The notes beneath the pieces are model-generated. The model was not told where the DNA came from. It did not search any database and was given only the letters and a program-made list of their open reading frames with translations. Below, piece after piece: positions 27,722 to 35,609 of a DNA stretch of 37,897 nucleotides; within the stretch, counting starts at the first letter, position 1, and every line of letters begins with the position of its first letter. The DNA lies in the NCBI GenBank assembly GCA_016930515.1, contig JAFGGO010000166.1, positions 1 to 37,897 of the forward strand, given 5' to 3'. The DNA is from Promethearchaeota archaeon (GTDB lineage: Archaea > Asgardarchaeota > Lokiarchaeia > Sigyniarchaeales > SOKP01). A program made the position numbers and the translations under genes.

Positions 27722-28156
27722 TTATTTTGTATTTATCAACAGGATTGATATGACAAACAAGCAGATTGAAACGATAAGGGCAATGGTAGGCGTCTCGCTT
27801 AAAAGAAAAAAAGCAAGAACCGTCGCAAAAATCGGCTTCAGGAACGCAAGCGACATTCCCCTCGACACCTCGACGTGTTTTAATACTAAAAAGAGCAAGA
27901 AAAGCCCGAATCCCGTCGATATAACCCCTAAAAATAAAACTAAGGGCCATTCATTGAAGTCCATTACGAAGATTTCGGCTCGCTCGGGCGTGAACAGCAG
28001 GATCACGAACACGGGAAGGGCGGCGAAAAAGCTCGACACCCCGGTAAACTTCAAGGCCACGTTCGTCGTTCCGCTCTCGTTGAGCTGGACGCTCTTTCCG
28101 AGTACCGAGTAAAAACCACATGTTATCAAGCAGACGAGGATAAAGGTGGTTGACAA
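27722..28156 (-). pseudogene. C-terminal half of a broken EamA transporter
   Basis: This 144-residue stretch aligns without gaps to the second half of the intact EamA protein at 12473-13414 (shared: GFYSVLGK, VILLFTPE, SRGMSLAFLKPIFATVLAFF). The first half is absent here but its counterpart lies at 29815-30050 on the same strand. The region is clearly more GC-rich than the intact paralogue, so it was not copied from it recently. At most four helices remain and it cannot be a working transporter. Confidence 0.75.
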
Positions 28157-28329
28157 TGTGGATTAGATTATTCACTTTAGGAATAAACATCTTAAATTGA
28201 GGATGTAAAACTCTATCTAAATATTAGGGAAGTTCTCGTGATTTTAAAAAATTATTGCGCAATCAGCGAAATTAAAGATGGTAGATTAACCGATTGGTTT
28301 AAATGCGTTGGTTTTTATACATTTAGTAG

Positions 28330-28533
28330 GTGATTTACATTTCAAAAATAGATCAAATCGTGAAGGAATTGACAAAATTTCCGGATAATGTTTTGGACGA
28401 AATTTTTGATTACATTCTATTTTTAAAGGGAAAACTAGTCCGTGGTAGCCTGGAAATGGCAATATTGAGCGAATCGAGCTTGGAAAAAGATTGGACCCGC
28501 CCTGAAGAGGACGAAGCATGGCACGATTTATAA
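28330..28533 (+). CDS. Antitoxin of a PemK/MazF-type toxin-antitoxin pair
   Basis: A ~65-residue protein: IDQIVKELTKFPDNVLDEIF at the N-terminus and the typical antitoxin tail LSESSLEKDWTRPEEDEAWH. The tail is the part that usually wraps the toxin. The GTG at 28330 is itself part of a strong ribosome site (TAGGTGAT), so translation more likely starts a few codons on, at the ATT at 28339 where ATG would be expected. The gene overlaps the toxin by 16 bases, as expected for coupled translation. Confidence 0.75.
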   Translation: MIYISKIDQIVKELTKFPDNVLDEIFDYILFLKGKLVRGSLEMAILSESSLEKDWTRPEEDEAWHDL

Positions 28534-28850
28534 AGGGCGACGTGGTCGTCGTAACCTTTCCTTTTTCCGATCTTTCCAACGCGAAGCGTCGACCTGCGCT
28601 TGTGATTGCGAATTTGATTGGAAACGACCTCATTTTATGCCAAATTACAAGTAAGGATGTCAGCGATACATACGCTATTGCTTTAAATGAAACCGATTTT
28701 AAGACTGGTTCCTTGAATAAACCGAGTAACATTAGGCCGAATAGGATTTTTACGGCAGATAGTCGAATTATTCTCTATCAAGTAGGTAAGGTACTGGATG
28801 CTAAAATAAAGGAGGTAACTGGAAAGATAATTCAAATCGTACAAGCTTGA
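28518..28850 (+). CDS. PemK/MazF-family endoribonuclease toxin
   Basis: 110 residues. FIKGDVVVVTFPFSD, then RRPALVIAN at the expected distance, a strand ending CQITSK, and a helix end with VGKVLDAKIKEVTGKI. These are conserved PemK/MazF features; the Arg-Arg-Pro loop is part of the active face. The family cuts RNA to stop growth when the antitoxin is lost. The length and all motifs are intact, so it is probably active. ATG start inside the end of the antitoxin gene. Confidence 0.88.
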   Translation: MARFIKGDVVVVTFPFSDLSNAKRRPALVIANLIGNDLILCQITSKDVSDTYAIALNETDFKTGSLNKPSNIRPNRIFTADSRIILYQVGKVLDAKIKEVTGKIIQIVQA

Positions 28851-28969
28851 AATAAATCCTCTTTTTTAACGATGTATCAAATTATTCCATGCTCATCCAA
28901 AAACAAAACCCTAAAGCGTAATGAATCTTGTTTTAAGTTTTTAATGTAGATCTGAGAGTATCTAGCAAA

Positions 28970-29101
28970 TTAACGCGTGATGGAAGAAATAAAAGCAACT
29001 ACCACGTCGTTAGGTCTTTCAAGAAGGACCAAGGCGGGTCTCCTCTTGGTACTCGTCAGGTTCGTGAATGGAAACGGTAATAGTACGATTGTGCCCTTCA
29101 T
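28970..29101 (-). pseudogene. Truncated second PemK/MazF-type toxin
   Basis: An ATG frame of 43 codons reads MKGTIVLLPFPFTNLTSTKR and continues RPALVLLERPNDVVVAF to TAA. It matches the first third of the PemK/MazF fold (PFPF, then RRPALV) but lacks the C-terminal two thirds of the usual ~110 residues. None of the three frames after the stop resumes the family pattern. The ATG overlaps the TGA of its antitoxin as ATGA, so the operon structure is intact while the toxin is broken. Confidence 0.7.
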
Positions 29102-29340
29102 TTGTATCTCTTTATCAAGTCTAAGTCCGTGTATAAATCGGGCTCGTTTTCAAGAAAGCTCTTTAAAGAGCGTTCGGAAAGCTCGTGCAACTCTTCCTTG
29201 CTAATAGGCCCTTCGTCCGATTCTAATCCCTTCACGAATTTTTTAATAGCGGCCCTTGCAATGGACGGCCAGTTAACTTCGGGATGTTCTTCCATCTTCC
29301 TTGCCAACTCTTCTGGAAGATCAATTTTTAGTTCCGTCAT
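29098..29340 (-). CDS. Antitoxin of the broken second toxin-antitoxin pair
   Basis: An 80-residue protein starting MTELKIDLPEELARKMEEHP, a strand-helix pattern like ribbon-helix-helix antitoxins of the VapB/RelB kind. An acidic C-terminal half (EGPISKEELHELSERS) would bind the toxin. A TATA-like TTATATAAAA element is just upstream, so it is likely expressed with little leader. It overlaps the truncated toxin by four bases. An intact antitoxin with a dead toxin may act as an anti-addiction remnant. Confidence 0.75.
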   Translation of the reverse strand: MTELKIDLPEELARKMEEHPEVNWPSIARAAIKKFVKGLESDEGPISKEELHELSERSLKSFLENEPDLYTDLDLIKRYK

Positions 29341-29449
29341 CTTGTTTCACGTTTTATATGGAAATAATTGAATTTATTCTTTTTGCACGAATCCTTTGAG
29401 ATTTTTCCGGAAAAGAACCTCTTTACCTCGATTTTAAAATAGTAAGGAG

Positions 29450-29575
29450 ATGTCGCTCCAGGAGACCGCGAGCAACGCCCCGCAAGGCGTCAAGACGATG
29501 CTCTCGGGAAACGCCGACACGCAATCGCAATCTCGCGCTCCAGTGGCAGAAGCGTTTAACAACGCGTACGCCTAG
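29450..29575 (+). other. GC-rich open fragment of unknown origin
   Basis: A 41-codon open frame, rich in Ala, Ser and Gln (MSLQETASNAPQGVKTMLSG, then NADTQSQSRAP), with codons much richer in GC than the surroundings. There is no room for a ribosome site and no known motif. It looks like a transferred scrap, not a gene. Confidence 0.25.
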
Positions 29576-29587
29576 CACCAGGAAACT

Positions 29588-29857
29588 ATGGAACAAGCAA
29601 ATCGCGATACTGTAATAAATTCAATTCAAGACCCAAAAACTTGTGCATTGATAGACGAATTAATGAATTCCGATTTCGATTCTATTGACACAACGCTCTT
29701 TGCGAATTTGAAAAAAACCAATCTGAAGTTGACGAACGCAAACGCGCTTCAACGCAATAACAAGATAGAAAACCTAATTAGGGACCTGACACGAAGCTCA
29801 ATCAAGACCGCCTTGAGCCCCGTGTTCTGCCGTTCTTTCAGGATGATCTACGAATAA
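29588..29857 (+). CDS. Hypothetical fragment running antisense into the EamA relic
   Basis: The first ~70 residues (MEQANRDTVINSIQDPKTCA onward) have ordinary codons and could be coding. The last ~18 lie antisense to the EamA relic and are probably meaningless. No motif is recognised. It may be the truncated start of a gene cut by the same rearrangement. Confidence 0.25.
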   Translation: MEQANRDTVINSIQDPKTCALIDELMNSDFDSIDTTLFANLKKTNLKLTNANALQRNNKIENLIRDLTRSSIKTALSPVFCRSFRMIYE

Positions 29858-30050
29858 GTGGCGATCCAAGCGGGATAGGTCGTGTAAATGGTTGCTCCTA
29901 TGTTGGCTTGCGTGTTTTCGATGCCAACAAAATAGACGATGTTCGAAAGGCCCCATGCGCACGAGCTTCCCAAGAGCAAGAGCGCCCAATTGTTTTTTAT
30001 CATTGGAAACACGCCCTTCAAGTCCTTCATGAACAGTAATACGACGAGCA
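29815..30050 (-). pseudogene. N-terminal part of the broken EamA transporter
   Basis: Residues LLVVLLFMKDLKGVFP and LLLLGSSCAWGLSNIVYFVG, then IENTQANIGATIYTTYPAW, align with the first half of the intact EamA protein. The match continues weakly past an in-frame TAG after IATYS. It is cut at about 30050 where LRR coding begins on the other strand. Its other half lies 1.66 kb away at 27722-28156, and the segment between holds the toxin-antitoxin genes. Confidence 0.65.
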
Positions 30051-30433
30051 AAGAGCTATTACTATACGGCTTGAACATCAAGACCCTGCCCGAATCCATC
30101 GATAACATGAAATCGCTCAAGATACTCTATTTAAACGACAACTACCTCTTGAATTCGCTTCCCGAGTCTATTAGTAAGTTAACATCGCTCCGAGAATTAA
30201 ATGTAGCAAATAATCAACTTGAATTTCTCCCAGAATCGGTAGGTGAACTTATATGGCTCGAAACATTAGATTTACGCAATAATCACTTAACAACACTCCC
30301 TGAGCCCTTACTTGATATGGATTTATTACAGGAAATAACAATTGAAGGAAACAAATTTAATTCCAATGGAGAACGTGTTTTACTGCAGTTACAAAAGAAT
30401 GGAGTTAGGGGTTATTGGAAACAATTTCATTGA
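30050..30433 (+). pseudogene. LRR protein lacking its N-terminus
   Basis: From about 30050 the frame encodes four to five 23-residue LRRs (LNIKTLPESIDNMKSL; LNDNYLLNSLPESI; VANNQLEFLPESV; LRNNHLTTLPEPL) and a cap ending NGVRGYWKQFH. The frame is open further left, but that part is antisense to the EamA relic. The LRR gene has thus lost its natural start. The first ~120 bases are more GC-rich than the rest, which suggests a second join near 30170. Confidence 0.6.
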
Positions 30434-30886
30434 TTACAATAGTCATAATTTTTATCGTGTTTGGATTTTTTATTAACCACTTGTTAATAAATCCGTCCCT
30501 TCCAAAAGTTCACTCAAGATTCTCGGATTTAAACATGTTTATTTTAATATTTAACAACAATTCTTCGTCAAATCCTGTTTTTGAAACTTTGCTAGTCACG
30601 AAATCCGCCAAACCCATTTAAATAGGATTTTTCATTCATTGGCTTAGGAAATAAGAGATTGCGTTTTCATGGGAATTTTTAATCCATTTCATCCAAGATA
30701 AACTAAAATTGCAAATTATTAATTATTGATCGTGATCTTAACTCAAAAGATTGCATTTAATTCATTTAACAATTTACATTATTTATAAAAAGCAGTAAAA
30801 CGCGAGTTTAAATTAATAGATTCGTAGTTATTGTCCTCATTTAATTCACACAATATACACGCACTGCTATAGAGTTGAAAAAATAA
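30434..30886. other. Intergenic region upstream of the zinc-domain receptor
   Basis: A TTG frame runs from 30415 to 30621 with one hydrophobic stretch and ends in FETLLVTKSAKPI. I read that end as copy 1 of the repeated element rather than a proven gene. From 30628 to 30886 only AT-rich promoter-like sequence is seen, including TTATTTATAAAA near 30779-30790, about 100 bases before the receptor start. Confidence 0.3.
30595..30627 (+). repeat. Repeated element, copy 1
   Basis: Core GTCACGAAATCCGCCAAA followed by CCCATTTAAATAGGA, 33 bases. In the frame that ends at 30621 it encodes VTKSAKPI and stop. Upstream protein-level similarity to copy 4 (FNNNSSSNPVFE versus FNSLQNKGFE) is visible. Next gene downstream: the zinc-domain receptor. 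Confidence 0.6.
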
Positions 30887-32818
30887 ATGATATGTGTTAT
30901 CAAGCAGGTCAAGAAAAAGAAAACCCTAATAAGTCTCCTCGTGATTATAATGGGATTGTTGTTTATTTCAACGAGTAAAAATTATCTGTCCACATGCAAT
31001 TTAATGCAAGAGGAGAATTTTTCAACCAAGATAATTACAGCTAATCCACCAAGCGTGAATATCACAAACATACACGAGGGTGACCAGTTTGAAGCGCCAT
31101 ATCCCGTCATAATTAACGTGACTATCGAAGACGACGATACGAGCGTTTCTGAAGCGAAAGCGTTAATAAATAGCCCTTCAATGTCGCTAAACTTTACCAT
31201 GGAAGAAAGCATGGGAACATGGTCTGCCTCGTGGGACAACATCAGCAAATACGAATTAGGAACATATACAATCACCATCTGGGCCTCTGACGAAAACGAT
31301 GAGATAAACCAAACCCAGTCTGTCAATATCGAACTAATTGACACGACTAACCCGTATTCAAACGACCTGACTCTTGAGGAACCGTTTAGAACTTTTTCTT
31401 ATGATCTTGACTGGATTCTTTACGATAATTACGAAGCAGGAGGTGAATATAGAGTTTGGTGTAGCGATTTCCAGGGAAGCACCTCAATGGTAAGAGATTG
31501 GACGCCTTGGTCAAATGGAACTAATTTAAGGGTCGAAATTGACACAGCAATCCCTGGAATTTTCAATTACTCGATTGAATATCGCGACGGTGCGAATTTA
31601 TACGGAATATCAGATTCAGTCATCGTTAACGTTTCTGAATACATTTATCTTTCTTCTGATTATAATCCCACTATAATCGATCTCAGCACGGAGTCGGGAA
31701 TCTCACTAATAGTTAACGTGAGTTCAGACGCAGTCCTGAAAATAGACGAACAATCCGATCCTTTTTCACACATAAGTAAAGTTAATAACGGTGATAATTT
31801 CGTACGATACTATCATATTAGGATATTTAATTGGACTCGCGAAGAAACCAGCGAAATGCTCGAAAGTGCTGTCGTGAGGTTTTATTACGAACCAAATCAA
31901 ATAAAAATGCTCGATAATTTGCGAGTCTATCGTTTTGATGGGATCGACGATATGTGGACAAATATCGACTACGAAATAAATATTGCCGGTAATTACGTGG
32001 AATTCACGACAACCGATTTTCCATATTTTGCCTTTTTCGAACTCGAAGAAACGAGCGTGGGAATCAACCCTTTCGGTTCAATTGATCCATTTTCATTTTT
32101 AATCGTTGTCTTATTAAGCACGGTAGGAATATCAGCAGTATCGAGTTATGTGATTATTTCGAGAAAAAACAAGAAAAAAGGGACCACGAGCGATCTCAAG
32201 CGAAAAAAGTATTTAAAATCCACGCAAAGCCAAATCCTCAAGGCAGCAACCACGATCAAAAAGAAAAAAGTTAGTGCAATAAAAGCACCCTTGAAGGAAC
32301 CAAGTTTAACTGAAGTTAAAACAACAACTAAGGAAGTAATCGTCCAAGAAAGAGCAGATATTTGCCAAGTGCATCGCGGTCCCATAAAAGGACTTATCTT
32401 TTCTTGTCCCAAGTGTAGTTGCAAATATTGCGTCGAATGTGCATTGAACTTGGAAGAAAAAAACGAGGGGTGTTGGTCCTGCAACGAGCCTCTGGAAGTA
32501 AAAAAGAGCCTCCCCATATTAAAAGAGGTTCCACGTGGAGAGCTAAGCGTTCAGGACGTCTTAAACGCAAGCATTGACGATACCATTCCAAAAAAGGCGA
32601 GCTTTATAGATATATTACCTACCATAGAATCGTCTCTCACCGTTGTTTCAAAGGATTTCCTTGAAAGGATTGACCAAATACCTTGGCGAGACGATCTCGA
32701 AAAGGAAAGCTTTATCAAGGAGATGCTCTCTTATACCCCAGAAGAGCAAGAAGACTTTATTAACGAAATGCTAGGAGATACACTAGATTTAACTCAAGGA
32801 CGCGAGACGGGTGAATAA
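30887..32818 (+). CDS. Membrane receptor-like protein: Ig-like exterior, RING/B-box-like zinc domain inside
   Basis: 643 residues. Signal peptide at ~10-30. The exterior (~50-395) has at least one Ig/cadherin-like domain (PSVNITNIHEGDQFEAPYPV, ending TQSVNIELID) and more beta-rich sequence. One membrane helix at ~400-425 is followed by KKKKG. The cytosolic part has a basic linker, then a zinc domain at ~492-538: CxxH, CPKCSCKYCVEC and CWSCNEPL, a spacing like RING or B-box fingers. A long acidic tail follows. Similar cytosolic zinc modules are common in Asgard archaea. Signal transfer across the membrane is inferred. The winged-helix gene begins six bases after the stop, so the two are co-transcribed. 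Confidence 0.8.
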   Translation: MICVIKQVKKKKTLISLLVIIMGLLFISTSKNYLSTCNLMQEENFSTKIITANPPSVNITNIHEGDQFEAPYPVIINVTIEDDDTSVSEAKALINSPSMSLNFTMEESMGTWSASWDNISKYELGTYTITIWASDENDEINQTQSVNIELIDTTNPYSNDLTLEEPFRTFSYDLDWILYDNYEAGGEYRVWCSDFQGSTSMVRDWTPWSNGTNLRVEIDTAIPGIFNYSIEYRDGANLYGISDSVIVNVSEYIYLSSDYNPTIIDLSTESGISLIVNVSSDAVLKIDEQSDPFSHISKVNNGDNFVRYYHIRIFNWTREETSEMLESAVVRFYYEPNQIKMLDNLRVYRFDGIDDMWTNIDYEINIAGNYVEFTTTDFPYFAFFELEETSVGINPFGSIDPFSFLIVVLLSTVGISAVSSYVIISRKNKKKGTTSDLKRKKYLKSTQSQILKAATTIKKKKVSAIKAPLKEPSLTEVKTTTKEVIVQERADICQVHRGPIKGLIFSCPKCSCKYCVECALNLEEKNEGCWSCNEPLEVKKSLPILKEVPRGELSVQDVLNASIDDTIPKKASFIDILPTIESSLTVVSKDFLERIDQIPWRDDLEKESFIKEMLSYTPEEQEDFINEMLGDTLDLTQGRETGE

Positions 32819-32823
32819 CGAGA

Positions 32824-33480
32824 TTGTCGAAGGTGATTCTTGACCAGGAGCAATTTGTTTACGAAATCGTTCGAGATTACGTGAATAACAATAGGGCGTT
32901 TGAAATTAGAAAAATCTTGCCAATCGCAATGTCGCAATTCGCCAAGAATTCGATCGATATTAACCAAAACGGAATTGAGAAAATTCTTCTTGCGCTTGTC
33001 AAAAAAAGGCTCATTGTTGAGGGATCAACCTTAATAAGAAGCGAAATTTTAGAAAACGAAACTCGCCAAGAGATTTATAGCTATATCTGCGATAATCCAG
33101 GAAAATACATTACTCAATTAGAAAACGAGCTAGATTTAGGCCGACACTCGGTTGTTTGGCACCTTAAAACCTTGCTTAATTTTAATTTTATCGAAAAACA
33201 GGAGTTCGATAACCACGAGTTGTATTACAAGTCGGGTCTTGATTTTTCGTTTGTGAAGATCAATTATTTAACCTTTAAAAATGGAAAGATCTTGAATTAT
33301 CTCAGAGAAAACAACATCGGTCTCTCAAAAACTCGATTATCGAGAGACCTTAACATGAGCATGACCACAATGGACAAGAACCTCAAATATTTGATTGAAA
33401 ACGACATTGTTCGTATGGAATATATTGATAATACTTACCTTTATTTCTTGAACAACAAGACTTTTTCGGACAAGAATTAA
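32824..33480 (+). CDS. Tandem winged-helix transcriptional regulator
   Basis: 218 residues with two winged-helix units, ~62-128 (RQEIYSYICDNPGKYITQLE; LGRHSVVWHLKTLLNFNFIE) and ~145-210 (LSKTRLSRDLNMSMTTMDKN; YLIENDIVRME). An N-terminal ~60 residues resembles a third. The layout matches archaeal MarR/ArsR-like tandem regulators. The TTG start is preceded by GGTGA about ten bases upstream, inside the end of the receptor gene. Co-transcription with the receptor suggests the pair works together, and it is a natural candidate to act at the repeated elements nearby; both points are inference. Confidence 0.8.
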   Translation: MSKVILDQEQFVYEIVRDYVNNNRAFEIRKILPIAMSQFAKNSIDINQNGIEKILLALVKKRLIVEGSTLIRSEILENETRQEIYSYICDNPGKYITQLENELDLGRHSVVWHLKTLLNFNFIEKQEFDNHELYYKSGLDFSFVKINYLTFKNGKILNYLRENNIGLSKTRLSRDLNMSMTTMDKNLKYLIENDIVRMEYIDNTYLYFLNNKTFSDKN

Positions 33481-33655
33481 TTTTGTCAAAATTACACATT
33501 TCCGTTAAAAATCGGAAACTGGACATTACCTTTTATCTTTCTTGAGTAATGTGCAATAATATTTGAAATTACTTGAATTTTATATAGTCAATTTCAATTC
33601 TTAATTTCAACTCATTCTATTTTATCATTTTTCATTATCACATCTTTTTATCGGA

Positions 33656-33772
33656 TTGAACGAAATCACATCATTTAAAATGCGTTCTAGAAAGCATTGT
33701 TTCAATTCTTTACAAAACAAGGGTTTTGAGAGTTATATAGTCACGAAATCCGCCAAAGCCTTTTTTATAGGA
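33656..33772 (+). repeat. Repeated element, copy 2 (long form)
   Basis: 117 bases align without gaps to copy 4. The stretch GTTTCAATTCTTTACAAAAC is identical and the 33-base core is at 33740-33772. Translated from the TTG at 33656, 25 of 39 residues match copy 4 (FNSLQNKGFE, VTK, AK, IG). The core ends in TTTTTTATAGGA, about 58 bases before the beta-helix gene. Confidence 0.65.
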
Positions 33773-33829
33773 CTGTGGTCTTTGAATATTTACTATTACA
33801 TTAAATCATATAAAAATATAGGTGAAAAA

Positions 33830-34894
33830 ATGACAAGTAGAAAAGGAATGGCTTTATCTGTCATGACAATAATTATTGCCTGCTCAGGAACTGTTTTAGG
33901 TGCGTACGCTGTTTTATCTCTCGGAGTAATAGAAGGGGATTCAGGAGAAAGTGGCACTCAAGGAAACTATCCCGCCATTTATTGCGCCTCTGGGGCAGAG
34001 GTACAGGAAGCTATCGATTCAATTGGTTTAACTAAAGGATTAATCGTGATTACTCAAGATTTCTCAGTTAGCGAGCCAATTAATATTGATGGCGGAGGGG
34101 AGTACATCATCCAAGGAGCAGAAATGGCGTTAATAACAATAGATGGCGATTTTAGCGCATTTAACATATCCCGAGCATTATCGTGCGTTATCAAGCAATT
34201 AACCCTTGATGGGTCAGCAATAACTTCAGATGATGTCCCGATGATAAGTGTCAATGAACGCGATAACAATCCCGTGCACATTGAAAACATTCAATTTATT
34301 GGAGGCGTGAGTAATGACGAAGCTCGTGGTGTTTATGTTAATAGCGACCATGTTTGGGTAGAAGACTCCTCCTTTGCAAACCTTTATCAAGGAATATGCA
34401 GTGAGGATGCTTATTATTGTCACATCCTTGATAATTATTTCAACGAGATTAAATATAGCGCAATTTTTGGTACGGGTTTTAGCAGAAATGTTTTGCAAGG
34501 GAACATAATGTTTAATGTTAGACGTGGAATTCGCTTATATGACTACTCTAACAGCAATTCTATTATAAGTAACATAATTCGGAATTTTACTCAATATGGA
34601 GTGTTAATTTCGTATTGTTATTTGAATTCAATAGTTGGAAATTCGTTAAATAATGATTTGGGAAAACTTGAAAGCAATAAATACGGGATATATATTGGTA
34701 ATTCTGAAAAAACCGCGATTACTGGAAATACTGTTAATTATGTACAAGCGGACGCTCCCGGAACGGGCTATGGATTTTACATGCTAGATTCTGACTATAA
34801 TACCGTGGTTGGCAATGTCTTTACTCTTAATGATGTACCATTGTATAACGCTAGTTCTTATTACAATGAAATTGATCTCAATGTAATTTCTTAA
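33830..34894 (+). CDS. Surface right-handed beta-helix protein
   Basis: 354 residues from the ATG at 33830, which has AGGTGA seven bases upstream. The N-terminus SRKGMALSVMTIIIACSGTV looks like a class III (pilin-type) signal or an uncleaved anchor. A GDSGESGTQG linker follows, then a pectate-lyase-like beta-helix with recurring turns (GIRLYDYSNSNSIISNII; GIYIGNSEKTAITGNTV). There is no C-terminal anchor. The frame is open upstream to 33656, but that part is the repeated element and would bury the signal sequence. Likely a carbohydrate-binding or structural surface protein. Confidence 0.8.
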   Translation: MTSRKGMALSVMTIIIACSGTVLGAYAVLSLGVIEGDSGESGTQGNYPAIYCASGAEVQEAIDSIGLTKGLIVITQDFSVSEPINIDGGGEYIIQGAEMALITIDGDFSAFNISRALSCVIKQLTLDGSAITSDDVPMISVNERDNNPVHIENIQFIGGVSNDEARGVYVNSDHVWVEDSSFANLYQGICSEDAYYCHILDNYFNEIKYSAIFGTGFSRNVLQGNIMFNVRRGIRLYDYSNSNSIISNIIRNFTQYGVLISYCYLNSIVGNSLNNDLGKLESNKYGIYIGNSEKTAITGNTVNYVQADAPGTGYGFYMLDSDYNTVVGNVFTLNDVPLYNASSYYNEIDLNVIS

Positions 34895-34938
34895 TTTTTT
34901 TATTATACTACCACTTTTTTTTTATTTCTAATTATATG

Positions 34939-34971
34939 GTCGCTGAAACCGCCAAAACTATTTAAATTGGA
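34939..34971 (+). repeat. Repeated element, copy 3
   Basis: Core GTCGCTGAAACCGCCAAAAC followed by TATTTAAATTGGA, 33 bases, more diverged than the others. In frame it reads MVAETAKTI and stop, matching the C-terminus seen in copies 1 and 4. It lies about 180 bases before the small zinc/TM gene. Confidence 0.5.
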
Positions 34972-35151
34972 ATGAAATTTAACAATAAATCTTCTTTAAT
35001 GCATTTTGTATTAAGTATCGTTCTGAATTTCCACAAAAAGGACCTTTTCAAATTTGATTAGTCTATTTTTTCACCAGATCCCTTTAAATTGCTAATCAAG
35101 TAATTGAAGTATAAAATTTAAAAAAATTAACATGAAAAAGGTGATGATAAA

Positions 35152-35361
35152 ATAGTAACTTGTAGAGAATGCAGTAATGAGGCTAACATAGTGTGCATAA
35201 GGTGTAATGAGGCGGTATGCAGGGTCCATGCTACTCCAGTAAGGGCAAGTTTTATGTGCATGCGATGTTTAAAAAGGCGATTTGGATTATATGGCATTAT
35301 TATTGCAATGATACCAATTATAGTAGTTATAATAGCTATTTTTGTGCTTATACCATTATAA
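35152..35361 (+). CDS. Small B-box-like zinc/transmembrane protein with probable ATA start
   Basis: 69 residues: VTCREC, IVCIRC, AVCRVH and FMCMRC give a CxxC-CxxC-CxxH-CxxC set, as in B-box fingers, then KRRFG and one C-terminal membrane helix of ~23 residues. The frame has no ATG, GTG or TTG ahead of the first Cys. A strong ribosome site AAGGTGAT at 35138-35145 sits six bases before ATA at 35152, where the start codon should be. The upstream in-frame codons run back to a stop. It is probably an inner-face membrane-tethered zinc protein. Coding is clear from the Cys pattern; the start is inference. Confidence 0.65.
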   Translation: MVTCRECSNEANIVCIRCNEAVCRVHATPVRASFMCMRCLKRRFGLYGIIIAMIPIIVVIIAIFVLIPL

Positions 35362-35609
35362 ATATAGTTTAATAAACTTTTTAAATTGAAATCTTCACGA
35401 AAAGGTGATTACATCATATAAGGAGCGGGAATGATTACAATTTCAATTGGAGAGGATTTGAGACAACAATATTTACACCTAAACTTTTTTTTTCTTTCAA
35501 CATAATTTCTCAAAAATAGTGCTTATTTTTTTTTCTTTTTAAACGATCGATCTTCATAATTGGGATCATTGGAATTACTGGATTAATTTCAATACTCCGC
35601 AGAAAACAT
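35362..35609. other. Intergenic stretch with a possible anchor relic
   Basis: The frame ending TAA near 35620 reads IFIIGIIGITGLISILRRKH, a membrane helix with a basic tail like the ends of surface proteins, but it has a stop close upstream and no start. AAGGTGAT occurs again near 35401 and is followed by no sensible frame. It looks like a decayed gene end. Confidence 0.25.

Noticed and set aside
28977..29204. Forward-strand frame across the second toxin-antitoxin pair
   Set aside because: It is antisense to the better-supported antitoxin and truncated toxin, which show family motifs and an ATGA overlap.
29939..30049. Leading part of the LRR frame as true protein
   Set aside because: It is antisense to the EamA relic, whose residues match the intact paralogue.
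33495..33550. Two short stems (TTTCCG/CGGAAA and ACATTAC/GTAATGT) after the winged-helix gene as an RNA gene
   Set aside because: Stems of 6-7 bp only; at most a 3' end structure, not enough to call a feature.
33656..33829. N-terminal extension of the beta-helix protein from TTG 33656
   Set aside because: It consists of repeat copy 2, would place the signal sequence internally, and the ATG at 33830 has its own AGGTGA ribosome site.
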